The notes under the pieces were generated by a model. That model ran no database searches. It was not told where the DNA came from and saw only the letters and a list, made by a program, of their open reading frames with translations. Position numbers and translations under genes: made by a program. Shown piece by piece: positions 1-7,730 of a stretch of DNA of 64,000 bases. Positions within the stretch are counted from its first letter, which is position 1. Each line of letters opens with the position of its first letter. Origin of the DNA: Undibacterium hunanense (GTDB taxonomy: Bacteria > Pseudomonadota > Gammaproteobacteria > Burkholderiales > Burkholderiaceae_D); the NCBI RefSeq assembly GCF_014284335.1, contig NZ_JACOGF010000019.1:19342-83341 (forward strand), in the 5' to 3' direction.

Positions 1-239
1 AATTGCAGCAGCGAGATAACCAGTCTGCATAATGAGACGGGGCCGCACATCAGTAGCGCTGAATTTTTCAGACCCATTTTCAAAACAAATATCTCCGCTT
101 ATTTACTTATCCGCATCGAAGAACTTTGTTTTAAAAACGGGCCACTAGCGCATAAAGAGATGCGTAAAAACAGCGCCGGTCCGGTTCAACTCATCTGCAG
201 CAGGCAGCACATCTTTCCAGTACATGAAACACATGCTTC
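1..239. other. 239 bp without a recognisable gene
   Basis: This stretch follows the stop codon of the minus-strand gene at 240-569. I see no open frame with a plausible ribosome binding site on either strand and no hairpin with a T-tract. It may hold the 3' untranslated region of that gene or the end of something lying outside the window. Confidence 0.4.
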
Positions 240-569
240 TCAGCCTTGAACGCGACGGGCTGGTGTTTTTTCAGCCAGTTGTGAACGTTCAAACTGGTCT
301 TCCTTGTCCATTGCCATCTTCTGTTCTGCTGTCAATCTTTTGGCACTGATCATCACGACATGGGTTGCATCCTGTGCAGTATCAAAAGCGATTTTCTGTT
401 CTTCACTCATGCGTTTTGCAACGATGGTGACGCTTTGCACGGCGACATTATCTTGCTTGTCTTGTGCCTGAACCTGAGTATATGCAGAGCCGATTGCCAG
501 TACGCCGGCGACCAGTGCTGTAGACAGAATCAAGCCGCTTTTCATTGTGTTTGCGATTGTGTTTTTCAT
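240..569 (-). CDS. Small secreted protein with an internal two-fold repeat, function unknown
   Basis: The product has 109 residues. The start at 569 was chosen over an upstream in-frame Met at 701 because it has a good Shine-Dalgarno (GAGGAAAACGAA then ATG) and opens a typical signal peptide: basic MKNTIANTMKSG, a hydrophobic stretch, then AQA at about residue 35. The mature part carries two copies of one motif, VTIVAKRMSEEQKIAFD and VVMISAKRLTAEQKMAMD, about 22 residues apart. The remainder is short, charged and probably exported. I do not recognise the family. Nothing in the neighbours points to a role, and no terminator was seen downstream. Confidence 0.7.
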   Translation of the reverse strand: MKNTIANTMKSGLILSTALVAGVLAIGSAYTQVQAQDKQDNVAVQSVTIVAKRMSEEQKIAFDTAQDATHVVMISAKRLTAEQKMAMDKEDQFERSQLAEKTPARRVQG

Positions 570-1054
570 TTCGTTTTCCTCTTTAGTGGTTGGTTGATGT
601 GTGTACTTTAGAGCTTGCCCTGTCAATCTGCGAGGCCTATGCGACGAAATGCAGAATTCGGAGAATGAAGTGCTTAAAAAGCATTCCAAAGTATTTTTCA
701 ACGCACAGAAAATTCAGTAAAAAACTGCCGGAACAAAGCAACAACAGACCCACAGCGGGGCCGCAACACGCAAAACCCAGGGCGATATAAACAAGCAACA
801 GAAGCAACAGAAACAACAAATGGCTCTAAACAACTGCGCCATCAGCAAGCATCTTTTGTCACAGGAAGAGCCACAGCCTCGCTTGGTCGTCAGGATCAGC
901 AGCGGTATTCACATAAACATTGTCATCAACATTTCAAATGTGAAATCAATATGACATTCACAATTCAAATAACAGACATCCAAATATGTGATTGGATTAG
1001 CAAGTGTTGATCTTTTATGATGACACTGTATTCATTTTTACAAGGAAAAATACC
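570..1054. other. Intergenic region with a nested dyad
   Basis: Nearly 500 bp separate the divergent small genes at 240-569 and 1055-1126. The AT-rich part ahead of the second holds a nested inverted repeat centred at 938/939: ATTTCA (931-936) pairs with TGAAAT (941-946), and outside it TGTCAT (921-926) pairs with ATGACA (951-956). No other convincing frame is present. Confidence 0.45.
921..956. promoter_or_regulatory. Nested inverted repeat, possible operator
   Basis: Two pairs of 6-bp arms share one centre: TGTCAT/ATGACA outside and ATTTCA/TGAAAT inside. The site lies about 100 bp before the small peptide at 1055. A dimeric regulator could bind it. No regulator gene is adjacent, so the link is inference. 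Confidence 0.35.
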
Positions 1055-1126
1055 ATGTTGACCATCATCGTCTTTGCACAATTAATCGCCACCATCGTCA
1101 TGCTGACTGCTGCCCTGACAGACTAA
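1055..1126 (+). CDS. Putative 23-residue membrane peptide
   Basis: The frame begins MLTIIVFAQLIATIVM and ends LTAALTD, so it is almost entirely one hydrophobic helix. It has a good Shine-Dalgarno (AAGGAAAAATACC before the ATG) and is preceded by an AT-rich stretch that could hold a promoter. Peptides of this form occur as small stress or regulatory membrane proteins, but I know no family for it. It ends about 200 bp before the radical SAM gene. Expression is unproven, and chance is possible for so short a frame. Confidence 0.45.
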   Translation: MLTIIVFAQLIATIVMLTAALTD

Positions 1127-1324
1127 TTCGCACTACCTTGCATCTGAACTACCGCATCAGCAACCCATGTTTTGCTTATCGCAAGCCTGACTGCAGAGAT
1201 AAATACTGAATATTCCTTAATAGTTTGCCAGGCTGACCAAACAAGCTGCCCACACAATAGACAACAGGCAAGGGCTTTACTACAGCGTACAATAGCGCTT
1301 TTAGTTGCAGCGCCCTCCTGTACC

Positions 1325-2890
1325 ATGTCCATCCTGCTGACCACCCTCAATGCCCGCTACGCCCACGCCTCACTGGGCTTGCGCTATCTGCTCGCCAACA
1401 TGGGTGACTTGCAGCCCATCACACAGATACAGGAATTCGTGACCGGTGCACGCAGCACGGATGTCGTCGAAAAAATCCTGGCACACCGCCAGCCCGGCAA
1501 AAAATTCATCGTCGGCTTTGGTGTCTATATCTGGAACGTGATCGAGACTACCCAGATCGTCGCCGTACTGAAACGTGTCGCTCCCGATGTCGTGGTCGTA
1601 CTGGGCGGACCCGAAGTGTCATATGAAACCACCGAACAAGAGATTGTCCGGCTGGCAGATTACGTTATCACCGGCTGGGGCGATGTCAGCTTTCCTTCTT
1701 TGTGCCAGCAGATCCTGGCTGGCCCCAAACCGCTGATGAAAGTGCATGCTGGCCTGCAACCACCCATGGCCGACATACAACTGCCCTATAGCCTGTATAG
1801 CGATCAGGATATTCGCCATCGCACCCTGTACGTAGAGGCATCACGCGGTTGCCCGTTCAAATGCGAATTCTGTCTGTCAGCACTGGACAAAACCGCCTGG
1901 CCCTTTGATATAGACCAGTTTCTGCAAGAGATGGAAGGCTTGTATCAACGCGGCGCACGCCTGTTCAAATTTGTTGACCGCACCTTCAACCTGAATATCA
2001 AGACCAGCCTGAAGATCATGCAGTTCTTCCTCGACAAGCTGGAAGCAGCGCCGCATGACCCGGTGTTTGCCCACTTTGAAGTGGTGCCAGATCATTTGCC
2101 GGATGCATTGAAGGAAGGCATACAGAAATTCCCCGACGGCACCCTGCAATTTGAAATCGGCATACAAAGTTTCAATCCCGAAGTGCAGGCACTGATCAGC
2201 CGCAAGCAAAACAATGAAAAGGCCGCCGAGAACATACGCTGGTTGTGCCAGCATTCCAATGCGCATCTGCATGTGGACCTGATTGCCGGCCTGCCGGGCG
2301 AAACCATGGAAAGTTTTGCCCAGGGCTTTAACCGCCTGGTGGAACTTGGCCCTCACGAAATACAGTTTGGCATCCTCAAACGCCTGCGCGGCACGCCTAT
2401 CATCCGCCACACCGAAGCCTTTGAACTGGCCTTTGATCCGCAACCACCGTACACCATTCTGGCGAATAAACACATCCCCTTTGCCGACATGCAAAGGTTG
2501 GTGCGCTTCGCCCGCTACTGGGACATGATCGCCAATTCAGGCCGGTTTTCCCATACCCTGCCACAGATACTGGCAGACGCCCCGTTTGAACATTTCATGG
2601 CCCTGTCCGACTGGCTGTATGCCAACACCGACGCCACCCACCGCATCGCCCTCGACCGCCTGGCGACCCTGGTCAGTAAATGGATGCAGGAAGTCCGCGG
2701 CATGAGCACAGAAGCCGTGCAGGCCGCCGTTTCCAGCGACTACGCCGGGCAAGCCATACACAGGCAGAGCAGCAACAAAAACGATGCATCTGCACCGGCC
2801 AGGCAAACTAAGAAAGAAGCAGCTAAAGAGGCAAAAAACGAAGCTGCACGGGCCCTGCCGCAAAGACAGGCACGCCACCTGGCGGCGTAA
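1325..2890 (+). CDS. B12-binding-domain radical SAM protein
   Basis: The protein has 521 residues. The N-terminal ~150 residues look like a cobalamin-binding Rossmann domain (VVVLGGPEVSYE). The radical SAM core carries the iron-sulfur motif CPFKCEFC, with cysteines at about 176, 180 and 183, followed by a DUF4080-like C-terminal part. Such proteins ligate a 4Fe-4S cluster and cleave S-adenosylmethionine; many are methyltransferases or modify lipids or cofactors. The substrate here is unknown. I chose the ATG at 1325 because MSILLTTLNARYAHASLG is the usual family start, although the frame is open further upstream. The tail (about residues 480-521) is a low-complexity Lys/Ala/Glu-rich extension. 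The gene stands alone. Confidence 0.85.
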   Translation: MSILLTTLNARYAHASLGLRYLLANMGDLQPITQIQEFVTGARSTDVVEKILAHRQPGKKFIVGFGVYIWNVIETTQIVAVLKRVAPDVVVVLGGPEVSYETTEQEIVRLADYVITGWGDVSFPSLCQQILAGPKPLMKVHAGLQPPMADIQLPYSLYSDQDIRHRTLYVEASRGCPFKCEFCLSALDKTAWPFDIDQFLQEMEGLYQRGARLFKFVDRTFNLNIKTSLKIMQFFLDKLEAAPHDPVFAHFEVVPDHLPDALKEGIQKFPDGTLQFEIGIQSFNPEVQALISRKQNNEKAAENIRWLCQHSNAHLHVDLIAGLPGETMESFAQGFNRLVELGPHEIQFGILKRLRGTPIIRHTEAFELAFDPQPPYTILANKHIPFADMQRLVRFARYWDMIANSGRFSHTLPQILADAPFEHFMALSDWLYANTDATHRIALDRLATLVSKWMQEVRGMSTEAVQAAVSSDYAGQAIHRQSSNKNDASAPARQTKKEAAKEAKNEAARALPQRQARHLAA

Positions 2891-2990
2891 TATCTACAGT
2901 TGCAGGGTGTTGGAAACCATGCGTTCAACAATCAGCACTGTATAAATTGGAAATCAACCCATACTCTATTCGTGTTTTCCTTGTCGGACC

Positions 2991-3425
2991 TTACGGATAT
3001 TTATGACTGTTTTGCGACTGTGGTAATGCCCTAACGTCAAGCCGCTCAATTTCAAAATCAACATGGCCGTCACAAAGAATATCTGGTAGCTCAAGCACAA
3101 AGCCATGTACTTCAACAAGACCTTTGGATTCGTCAACAACACGCGCACATCCTTTGTACGAGTAGTTTCCGGTGCGCTCAATCCACTCAGACGACAAATT
3201 TTCTATTTCATCTGGGGGCCAGTCTGAAAAGTAAGTCGCACTAGCATCTCCGTCCAGAGTGAATAGGCGATTTTCAATGACATCCCCAGCTCGAAGATTA
3301 CATGGCCAACAAAATGCCACTATTTCGCCAATCTCACTGCGCAGGGTCACGGATGCGCTTTCATCGCCTGGCGAAAACGGCTCGACAGAGATGACAGTGA
3401 TGGTTTGTTTTTTTGAAATTTCCAT
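2991..3425 (-). CDS. Hypothetical protein in an AT-rich pair
   Basis: The product has 144 residues, begins MEISKKQTITVISVEPFSPG and is acidic, probably cytoplasmic and largely beta-strand. No signal peptide or membrane segment is visible. A weak Shine-Dalgarno precedes the ATG. The DNA here is clearly richer in A and T than the flanking genes. The next gene upstream (3528-3911) is on the same strand and shares this composition. Small acidic proteins in AT-rich pairs are often orphan immunity proteins of contact-dependent toxins, but no toxin gene is next to it, so that is only a possibility. I do not recognise the family. Confidence 0.6.
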   Translation of the reverse strand: MEISKKQTITVISVEPFSPGDESASVTLRSEIGEIVAFCWPCNLRAGDVIENRLFTLDGDASATYFSDWPPDEIENLSSEWIERTGNYSYKGCARVVDESKGLVEVHGFVLELPDILCDGHVDFEIERLDVRALPQSQNSHKYP

Positions 3426-3527
3426 ACTTTTAAAAGTTGTAAAAGCCCGCGACAGGACGAAATCTACCGTTCGCGGAAGCGGACTGACCTTGATTTAACT
3501 GACATACGCAGCCTGGTCAAATTTGAG

Positions 3528-3911
3528 TTAGGGCAACTCAACCGCGTCCTCAGGAGGCACTGCTCCTGAAAAAACACCGATCACTGCCATATCAAATCTT
3601 TCTTTCAATGCATACATATCGTCCGTACTCAGGTTGACGATTTTAAAAACATCATTCTTATTAAAATGCGCAGCAAACAAGCGATCAACATTCGACTGTA
3701 GCCTGACAATTGCCGAGGCCAATTCCTTATCCACCGAACTCAGGTTTTTTAATTTATCTGCGGCCAGGACAAGATCCTTATGCAACATCCAGAAAGCATG
3801 TTTATCCCATATCCCACATTCAGTTAGCTGCTCATAAAAACTGCCCTTCCAATTTGCATTGCCTGGAAGATTACGGGAAATATTTTCAAACATGGAGATT
3901 TGCACATTCAC
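3528..3911 (-). CDS. Hypothetical protein, possible orphan immunity-type protein
   Basis: The frame opens with GTG at 3911 (MNVQISMFENISRN); an ATG at 3893 is the alternative. The 127-residue product is mostly helical, has no signal peptide, and contains the segment GSFYEQLTECGIWDKHAFW, which reminds me of the small Imm41-like immunity proteins. That resemblance is from memory and not tested. It lies 102 bp upstream of 2991-3425 on the same strand and shares its AT-rich composition. No polymorphic toxin is seen in the window. Confidence 0.55.
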   Translation of the reverse strand: MNVQISMFENISRNLPGNANWKGSFYEQLTECGIWDKHAFWMLHKDLVLAADKLKNLSSVDKELASAIVRLQSNVDRLFAAHFNKNDVFKIVNLSTDDMYALKERFDMAVIGVFSGAVPPEDAVELP

Positions 3912-3942
3912 TTTCTATTTCTGAAAATCGTTGGTCAATACC

Positions 3943-4788
3943 TCATTTATCCCGCAACAACAGGCGATTGATTTCCCCGGATTTTCTTCCGGCGAGTATG
4001 GCCAGGTTCAGTTTCTGTATCCACTCATCATACTGCGGTGAAACGGCAGCAAAATGCAGGTCATCTACCAGCAGCGGTTTGGGCAATACCTTGAAACTCT
4101 GTTCAATGGCTGTTTCCATATGGCTGGTTTCATTGCTTAACATGTTGATCAACAACTGCTTCACTTCTTCAGGTTGTGAGCGGCGGTCACCAAAGACCAT
4201 GACATCCATTCTTTTGTTCAGCAGTTTCTTCAGGCGCGCACCATGTGAGCTGACATCCTCTTCCACCAGAAACAGAACATTGCGCATGCTATCAAATTCA
4301 TCGCCATAACTGGCACCACGGACCACCCCCACGGTTTTGCCTTTAAGATCCTGCATACTGTTGAAGACAAAGCTGGCGTCACTACGGGTGACCAGCCAGA
4401 CATAATTGGCATAGATGGTTTCAGAAAAACGGAAAGTCGCCAAGCGTTCGCGATTCCTGGATAAACCGAACACAATGCCTTCACCGTTTTTGGCATTGTT
4501 CAGCAAGCGTATCCACGGATAACGACGGATTTCAAAACGTATCCGCAATTCACGTTCAAAATAATTGAGTAACTGCCGGATTTCTTCGCGTATGGGAACC
4601 AGATCCCCTTCTTCATTACGCAATTCTCTCACCAGCAAGACCAGTTTCTTATCCTGTTTGCCAGCCTCTACGGCGTGCAGGGCAGGTGTTGGCAACAAGA
4701 ACAGGAAAATGGAAAGCAGCAGCAACACATACCTGAGCACAAGGCGGTCATACCGGTAAAAACCACTAGATGATGTCGACACGCACAT
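3943..4788 (-). CDS. Periplasmic solute-binding protein of the amino-acid (family 3) type
   Basis: The 281-residue protein starts at 4788, behind GAGGTCATCATC, in preference to an in-frame Met at 4989 that would run into the next gene. Residues 1-45 hold a basic segment, a hydrophobic helix (LLLLSIFLFLL) and a probable cleavage site after ALHA. The body has the two-lobed fold signs of family 3 binding proteins, including DLKGKTVGVVRGASYG. No permease or ATPase is adjacent. Stand-alone proteins of this class in betaproteobacteria are often sensory or of unknown use. It lies 32 bp downstream of the CsoR-like regulator gene, and co-transcription is likely. Confidence 0.75.
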   Translation of the reverse strand: MCVSTSSSGFYRYDRLVLRYVLLLLSIFLFLLPTPALHAVEAGKQDKKLVLLVRELRNEEGDLVPIREEIRQLLNYFERELRIRFEIRRYPWIRLLNNAKNGEGIVFGLSRNRERLATFRFSETIYANYVWLVTRSDASFVFNSMQDLKGKTVGVVRGASYGDEFDSMRNVLFLVEEDVSSHGARLKKLLNKRMDVMVFGDRRSQPEEVKQLLINMLSNETSHMETAIEQSFKVLPKPLLVDDLHFAAVSPQYDEWIQKLNLAILAGRKSGEINRLLLRDK

Positions 4789-4820
4789 GATGATGACCTC
4801 GCTTTGTTGCGGGCAATACT

Positions 4821-5141
4821 TCAGGCAAATTTTTCCAGCAGCGAAGCCAGGCGGCGGGTGCTGGCGATGGCTTCTTCCGTGGTTTCGGCTTTTTCTGCAT
4901 GCGTGACCACGGCACTGGTGAGGAAAGTCACAAATGAACGGTCCAGCGCCTTGCGTGCGGCCGACATTTGCTGGGCTACCGCTTCGCAATCTTCCGGTAC
5001 GGCTGCCTTGGCGATCAGTTTTTGCACGCCACGCAACTGACCTTCAATGCGTGCCAGGCGATGCAACAGATCTTTCTTTTGCTGATCATTCAAGGCCGTA
5101 CCCTGGACTATTTTCAATGGGGGCGTATCTGCCACGATCAT
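4821..5141 (-). CDS. CsoR/RcnR/FrmR-family repressor with an incomplete metal site
   Basis: The 106-residue protein is all-helical and has the family signature LLHRLARIEGQLRGVQKLI (about 25-43) and DCEAVAQQMSAARKALDR. These tetrameric repressors release DNA on binding metal, formaldehyde or sulfide. The conserved Cys is present at 52. The His normally 25 residues further on is Ala77, and the third ligand position, four residues later, is His81. The classic Cys-His-Cys set is therefore not kept. The start is supported by GGAG five bases before the ATG. A 16-bp palindrome lies 54 bp upstream, in the gap after the kinase gene. The likely targets are its own gene and the downstream binding protein. 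Confidence 0.82.
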   Translation of the reverse strand: MIVADTPPLKIVQGTALNDQQKKDLLHRLARIEGQLRGVQKLIAKAAVPEDCEAVAQQMSAARKALDRSFVTFLTSAVVTHAEKAETTEEAIASTRRLASLLEKFA

Positions 5142-5194
5142 GCTCCTTCGCTATAGTGGGATAATGATTGATGCCCGAAATGATCAGGGCCTGC

Positions 5195-5210
5195 ATACTC
5201 TACGGAGTAT
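5195..5210. promoter_or_regulatory. Palindrome, probable operator of the CsoR-like repressor
   Basis: The sequence ATACTCTACGGAGTAT has 6-bp arms around a 4-bp centre. It resembles the ATAC(n)GTAT palindromes bound by several CsoR/CstR-type repressors. It sits between the sensor kinase stop codon and the repressor start, so it fits autoregulation. Binding is inferred. Confidence 0.5.
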
Positions 5211-5221
5211 CGTAACACCAT

Positions 5222-6700
5222 TCAGACATGGCGCGGAAAACGGATATGCACGCGCAGGCCACCAGGGCTGGTTTTATCTTCGCCAGCAACAGAAGTTTCA
5301 TCTGCACCGGCCTGATTATCCGCATCTGCAAATTTGCGTGCATCCCCCAGGACGATGTCGCCGCCATGCAGGACCACAATATCATGCACGATGCATAAAC
5401 CCAGGCCAGTGCCACCGGGGTTCAGCACACTGCTGCTGGCTGCACGGTAAAAGGGTTCAAACACTTTTTCACGTTCAGATGCGGGGATGCCTGGCCCACT
5501 ATCTTCAATTTCTATCATCGCCTGTTCATCCTGCAAATAAACCCTGAGGACGATACGTCCCTGTTCCGGCGTATAGCGGATGGCATTGTCGAGCAGATTG
5601 CTGAGCATTTCATGCAGCAGCAAGGCCTGGCCCCTGAAAGGTACATCGTCATCCGCTTCCAGCGCCAGGTCGATCTGCTTGCGCACGGCGGGCATCGCCA
5701 GTTCCAGGCAAACCTGACGTGCCAGTTGATTGAGTGACAGGTCTTCCAGTTCGGCAGCGGCTGCACCATGGCCGGTACGTGCCAGCGTCAGCAGGCGGTT
5801 TGCCAGATGGACAGTGGCATCCGTGGTCTGGGCAATGCTTTGCACGATCTGGCGCATGGCGACCGGGTCATTTTCGCGCAGGGCCAGTTCAGCCTGGGTT
5901 TTCAGGACCGTCAGCGGGGTACGTAACTGGTGCGAGGCATCGGCGATAAAACGCTTCTGGCCATTGATCAGGGTTTGCAAGCGTGCCATATAGCCATTCA
6001 TGGCATTCACCAGCGGGCGGATTTCCTTGTGCACCACGCTGGGGTCAAAATCTGACAGATCGGTAGGCTCGCGCGCTTCGACATCGGCGCGCAACTGCAT
6101 GATAGGTGCCAGCACGAAACGCAGGGCAACCCACACCATCAGCGCCACGGCCAGCACCAGCGTGGCCTGGCGCAACAGGGTGTCGATCAATATCTTGCGT
6201 GACAGGCCACGGCGGGCATCCAGGGTCTCGCCAACTTCGATCAGGGCGATGCCGCGCATCTGGTCGTCATACACTGGCTGGTGCAGGGCGGCGATGCGCA
6301 CTGCCTGATCCTGGTAGTCGGCATGAAAAAAATGTACCAGCGCCGGATAGATTTCCGAGCGTGGCACATTTTTGGGCAAATCAGGCAAATCTTCATAGCC
6401 GGATACAAATTCGCCATTGACGCCGGTAACCTTGTAATACAGCCGCCCCAGGGTATCGGTTTCAAAACTGTCGAGTGCCACATAGGGCACATTGGCGACC
6501 ACCTTGCCATCCACGATCTCGACTCTTTCTGCCAGCGCCCGGGCAGACGACAGCAAGGAACGGTCATACGCCAGATCAGCCGCATCCAGTGCATTGCGGT
6601 ACACCGAAAAAGCATTCAGGGCGACCAGCAACACTAGAGGTATCAGCAGCCAGCGTAAAAACTGGCCACGCAGGCTGCCAAGGCGTTCTGGCGATGACAT
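5222..6700 (-). CDS. TctE-like sensor histidine kinase
   Basis: The 492-residue inner-membrane kinase has a membrane helix at about 17-37, a periplasmic domain of the 2CSK_N type (about 38-172), a second helix (about 175-198), a HAMP-like linker, a dimerisation domain with phospho-acceptor His257 in SHQLRTPLTVL, and a C-terminal ATPase domain (DNAIRY, EDSGPGIP, GTGLGLCIV). Kinases of this subfamily sense tricarboxylates or related organic acids. Its start codon overlaps the stop of the response regulator by one base (TGATG), so the two are translationally coupled. The divergent transporter block suggests the signal is a transported solute. Confidence 0.92.
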   Translation of the reverse strand: MSSPERLGSLRGQFLRWLLIPLVLLVALNAFSVYRNALDAADLAYDRSLLSSARALAERVEIVDGKVVANVPYVALDSFETDTLGRLYYKVTGVNGEFVSGYEDLPDLPKNVPRSEIYPALVHFFHADYQDQAVRIAALHQPVYDDQMRGIALIEVGETLDARRGLSRKILIDTLLRQATLVLAVALMVWVALRFVLAPIMQLRADVEAREPTDLSDFDPSVVHKEIRPLVNAMNGYMARLQTLINGQKRFIADASHQLRTPLTVLKTQAELALRENDPVAMRQIVQSIAQTTDATVHLANRLLTLARTGHGAAAAELEDLSLNQLARQVCLELAMPAVRKQIDLALEADDDVPFRGQALLLHEMLSNLLDNAIRYTPEQGRIVLRVYLQDEQAMIEIEDSGPGIPASEREKVFEPFYRAASSSVLNPGGTGLGLCIVHDIVVLHGGDIVLGDARKFADADNQAGADETSVAGEDKTSPGGLRVHIRFPRHV

Positions 6701-7374
6701 CAGCGCGCTTCCAGCAAATAGCCTATGCCACGCAGGGTCACGATCACCACTTTACCGGCACTGACACCATCGAGTTTCTTGCGCAGGCGATGGATATAAA
6801 TTTCTATGGCATCCAGATTCGCATCGTCATCCAGGGCAAACACTTCATCAAACAGCTTGTCCTTGGATACTGCCTGGCCGGGGCGGCTGATCAGAGCTTC
6901 CAGCACCGCATATTCACGCGGCGTCAGTGACAGCGCCTGGCCGTCATAATGAAACTGACGGGTGACCGTATCAAAGCTGAGGGCACCACAAGTCAGAGTC
7001 ACGGCTTCATTGCCCTGGGCGCGGCGCAACAGGGCCTTGACCCGCGCTTCCAGTTCGGCCAGCTCAAACGGTTTGGGCAGGTAATCATCGGCGCCGGAAT
7101 TCAATCCATGTACGCGGTCATTCAGACCGCCACGCGCTGTCAGTATCAGCACGGGTGCCTTGTTGCCACGGGCGCGCATACGTTTCAATACTTCCAGACC
7201 ATCCATTTTTGGCAGGCTGAGGTCGAGTATCACCAGCGCGTATTCCTGCGTATGCAGCAAGGCGTCGGCGTCGGCGCCGTTATGCGCCGTCTCTACCGTC
7301 AGATGGGCATCGCGCAAGGCCTTGGCCAGCCAGTGCGACAGTTCGATGTGATCTTCAACCAACAGGATGCGCAT
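6700..7374 (-). CDS. TctD-like OmpR-family response regulator
   Basis: The 224-residue protein has a receiver domain with acceptor Asp51 (VILDLSLPKMDG) and the conserved Lys101 (YLPKPF), then a winged-helix DNA-binding domain (about 125-222; LTPREYAVLEAL, RGIGYLLEAR). It is the first gene of a two-gene operon with the TctE-like kinase. The gene faces away from a transporter cluster whose upstream region holds 11-bp direct repeats, the arrangement typical of OmpR-family sites. Control of that cluster is therefore a reasonable inference. Confidence 0.92.
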   Translation of the reverse strand: MRILLVEDHIELSHWLAKALRDAHLTVETAHNGADADALLHTQEYALVILDLSLPKMDGLEVLKRMRARGNKAPVLILTARGGLNDRVHGLNSGADDYLPKPFELAELEARVKALLRRAQGNEAVTLTCGALSFDTVTRQFHYDGQALSLTPREYAVLEALISRPGQAVSKDKLFDEVFALDDDANLDAIEIYIHRLRKKLDGVSAGKVVIVTLRGIGYLLEAR

Positions 7375-7730
7375 AATTTACCATTGTTATCAATGCCGCC
7401 AGACCGCGCAGCCAATCAGGAAAACCCGATTGCCGGGTAGCGTGCTTGCCATGTTTTTAATTCCACTTGCTTGCACTTGCCAACATTGTATATCCGCCTG
7501 ACAGTGCACATGCCCGCTTATGTTAACTGGTTTATCGCCAGCCTGGTGATGTTGCTGTTGTCATCAGGCACCTCTGTATTTCCTTTTGTACCCTCATTTC
7601 TTGTTAAGAAGAAATTCCTGAAGCCTCCAACATATTGCCTGCTCATTGCAAACTCATTGCAAGCAAAGTGAAAGCTCACGCGCTTTAAGCTTCGCCATAA
7701 AACTGAAATACAAAAATAACGGAGACTGTC
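7375..7730. other. Divergent regulatory region between the two-component genes and the transporter block
   Basis: This 356-bp gap separates the response regulator (minus) from the first binding-protein gene (plus). Apart from the 11-bp repeats at 7631-7663 and a good Shine-Dalgarno (CGGAGACTGTC) before 7731, I see no gene or terminator in it. Confidence 0.6.
7631..7663 (+). promoter_or_regulatory. Three 11-bp direct repeats, probable response-regulator site
   Basis: The units are CATATTGCCTG, CTCATTGCAAA and CTCATTGCAAG, head to tail with no gap. The last two differ at one base. OmpR-family regulators commonly bind direct repeats spaced one helical turn apart. The site lies 68 bp before the first transporter gene, suitable for an activator. 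Confidence 0.55.
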
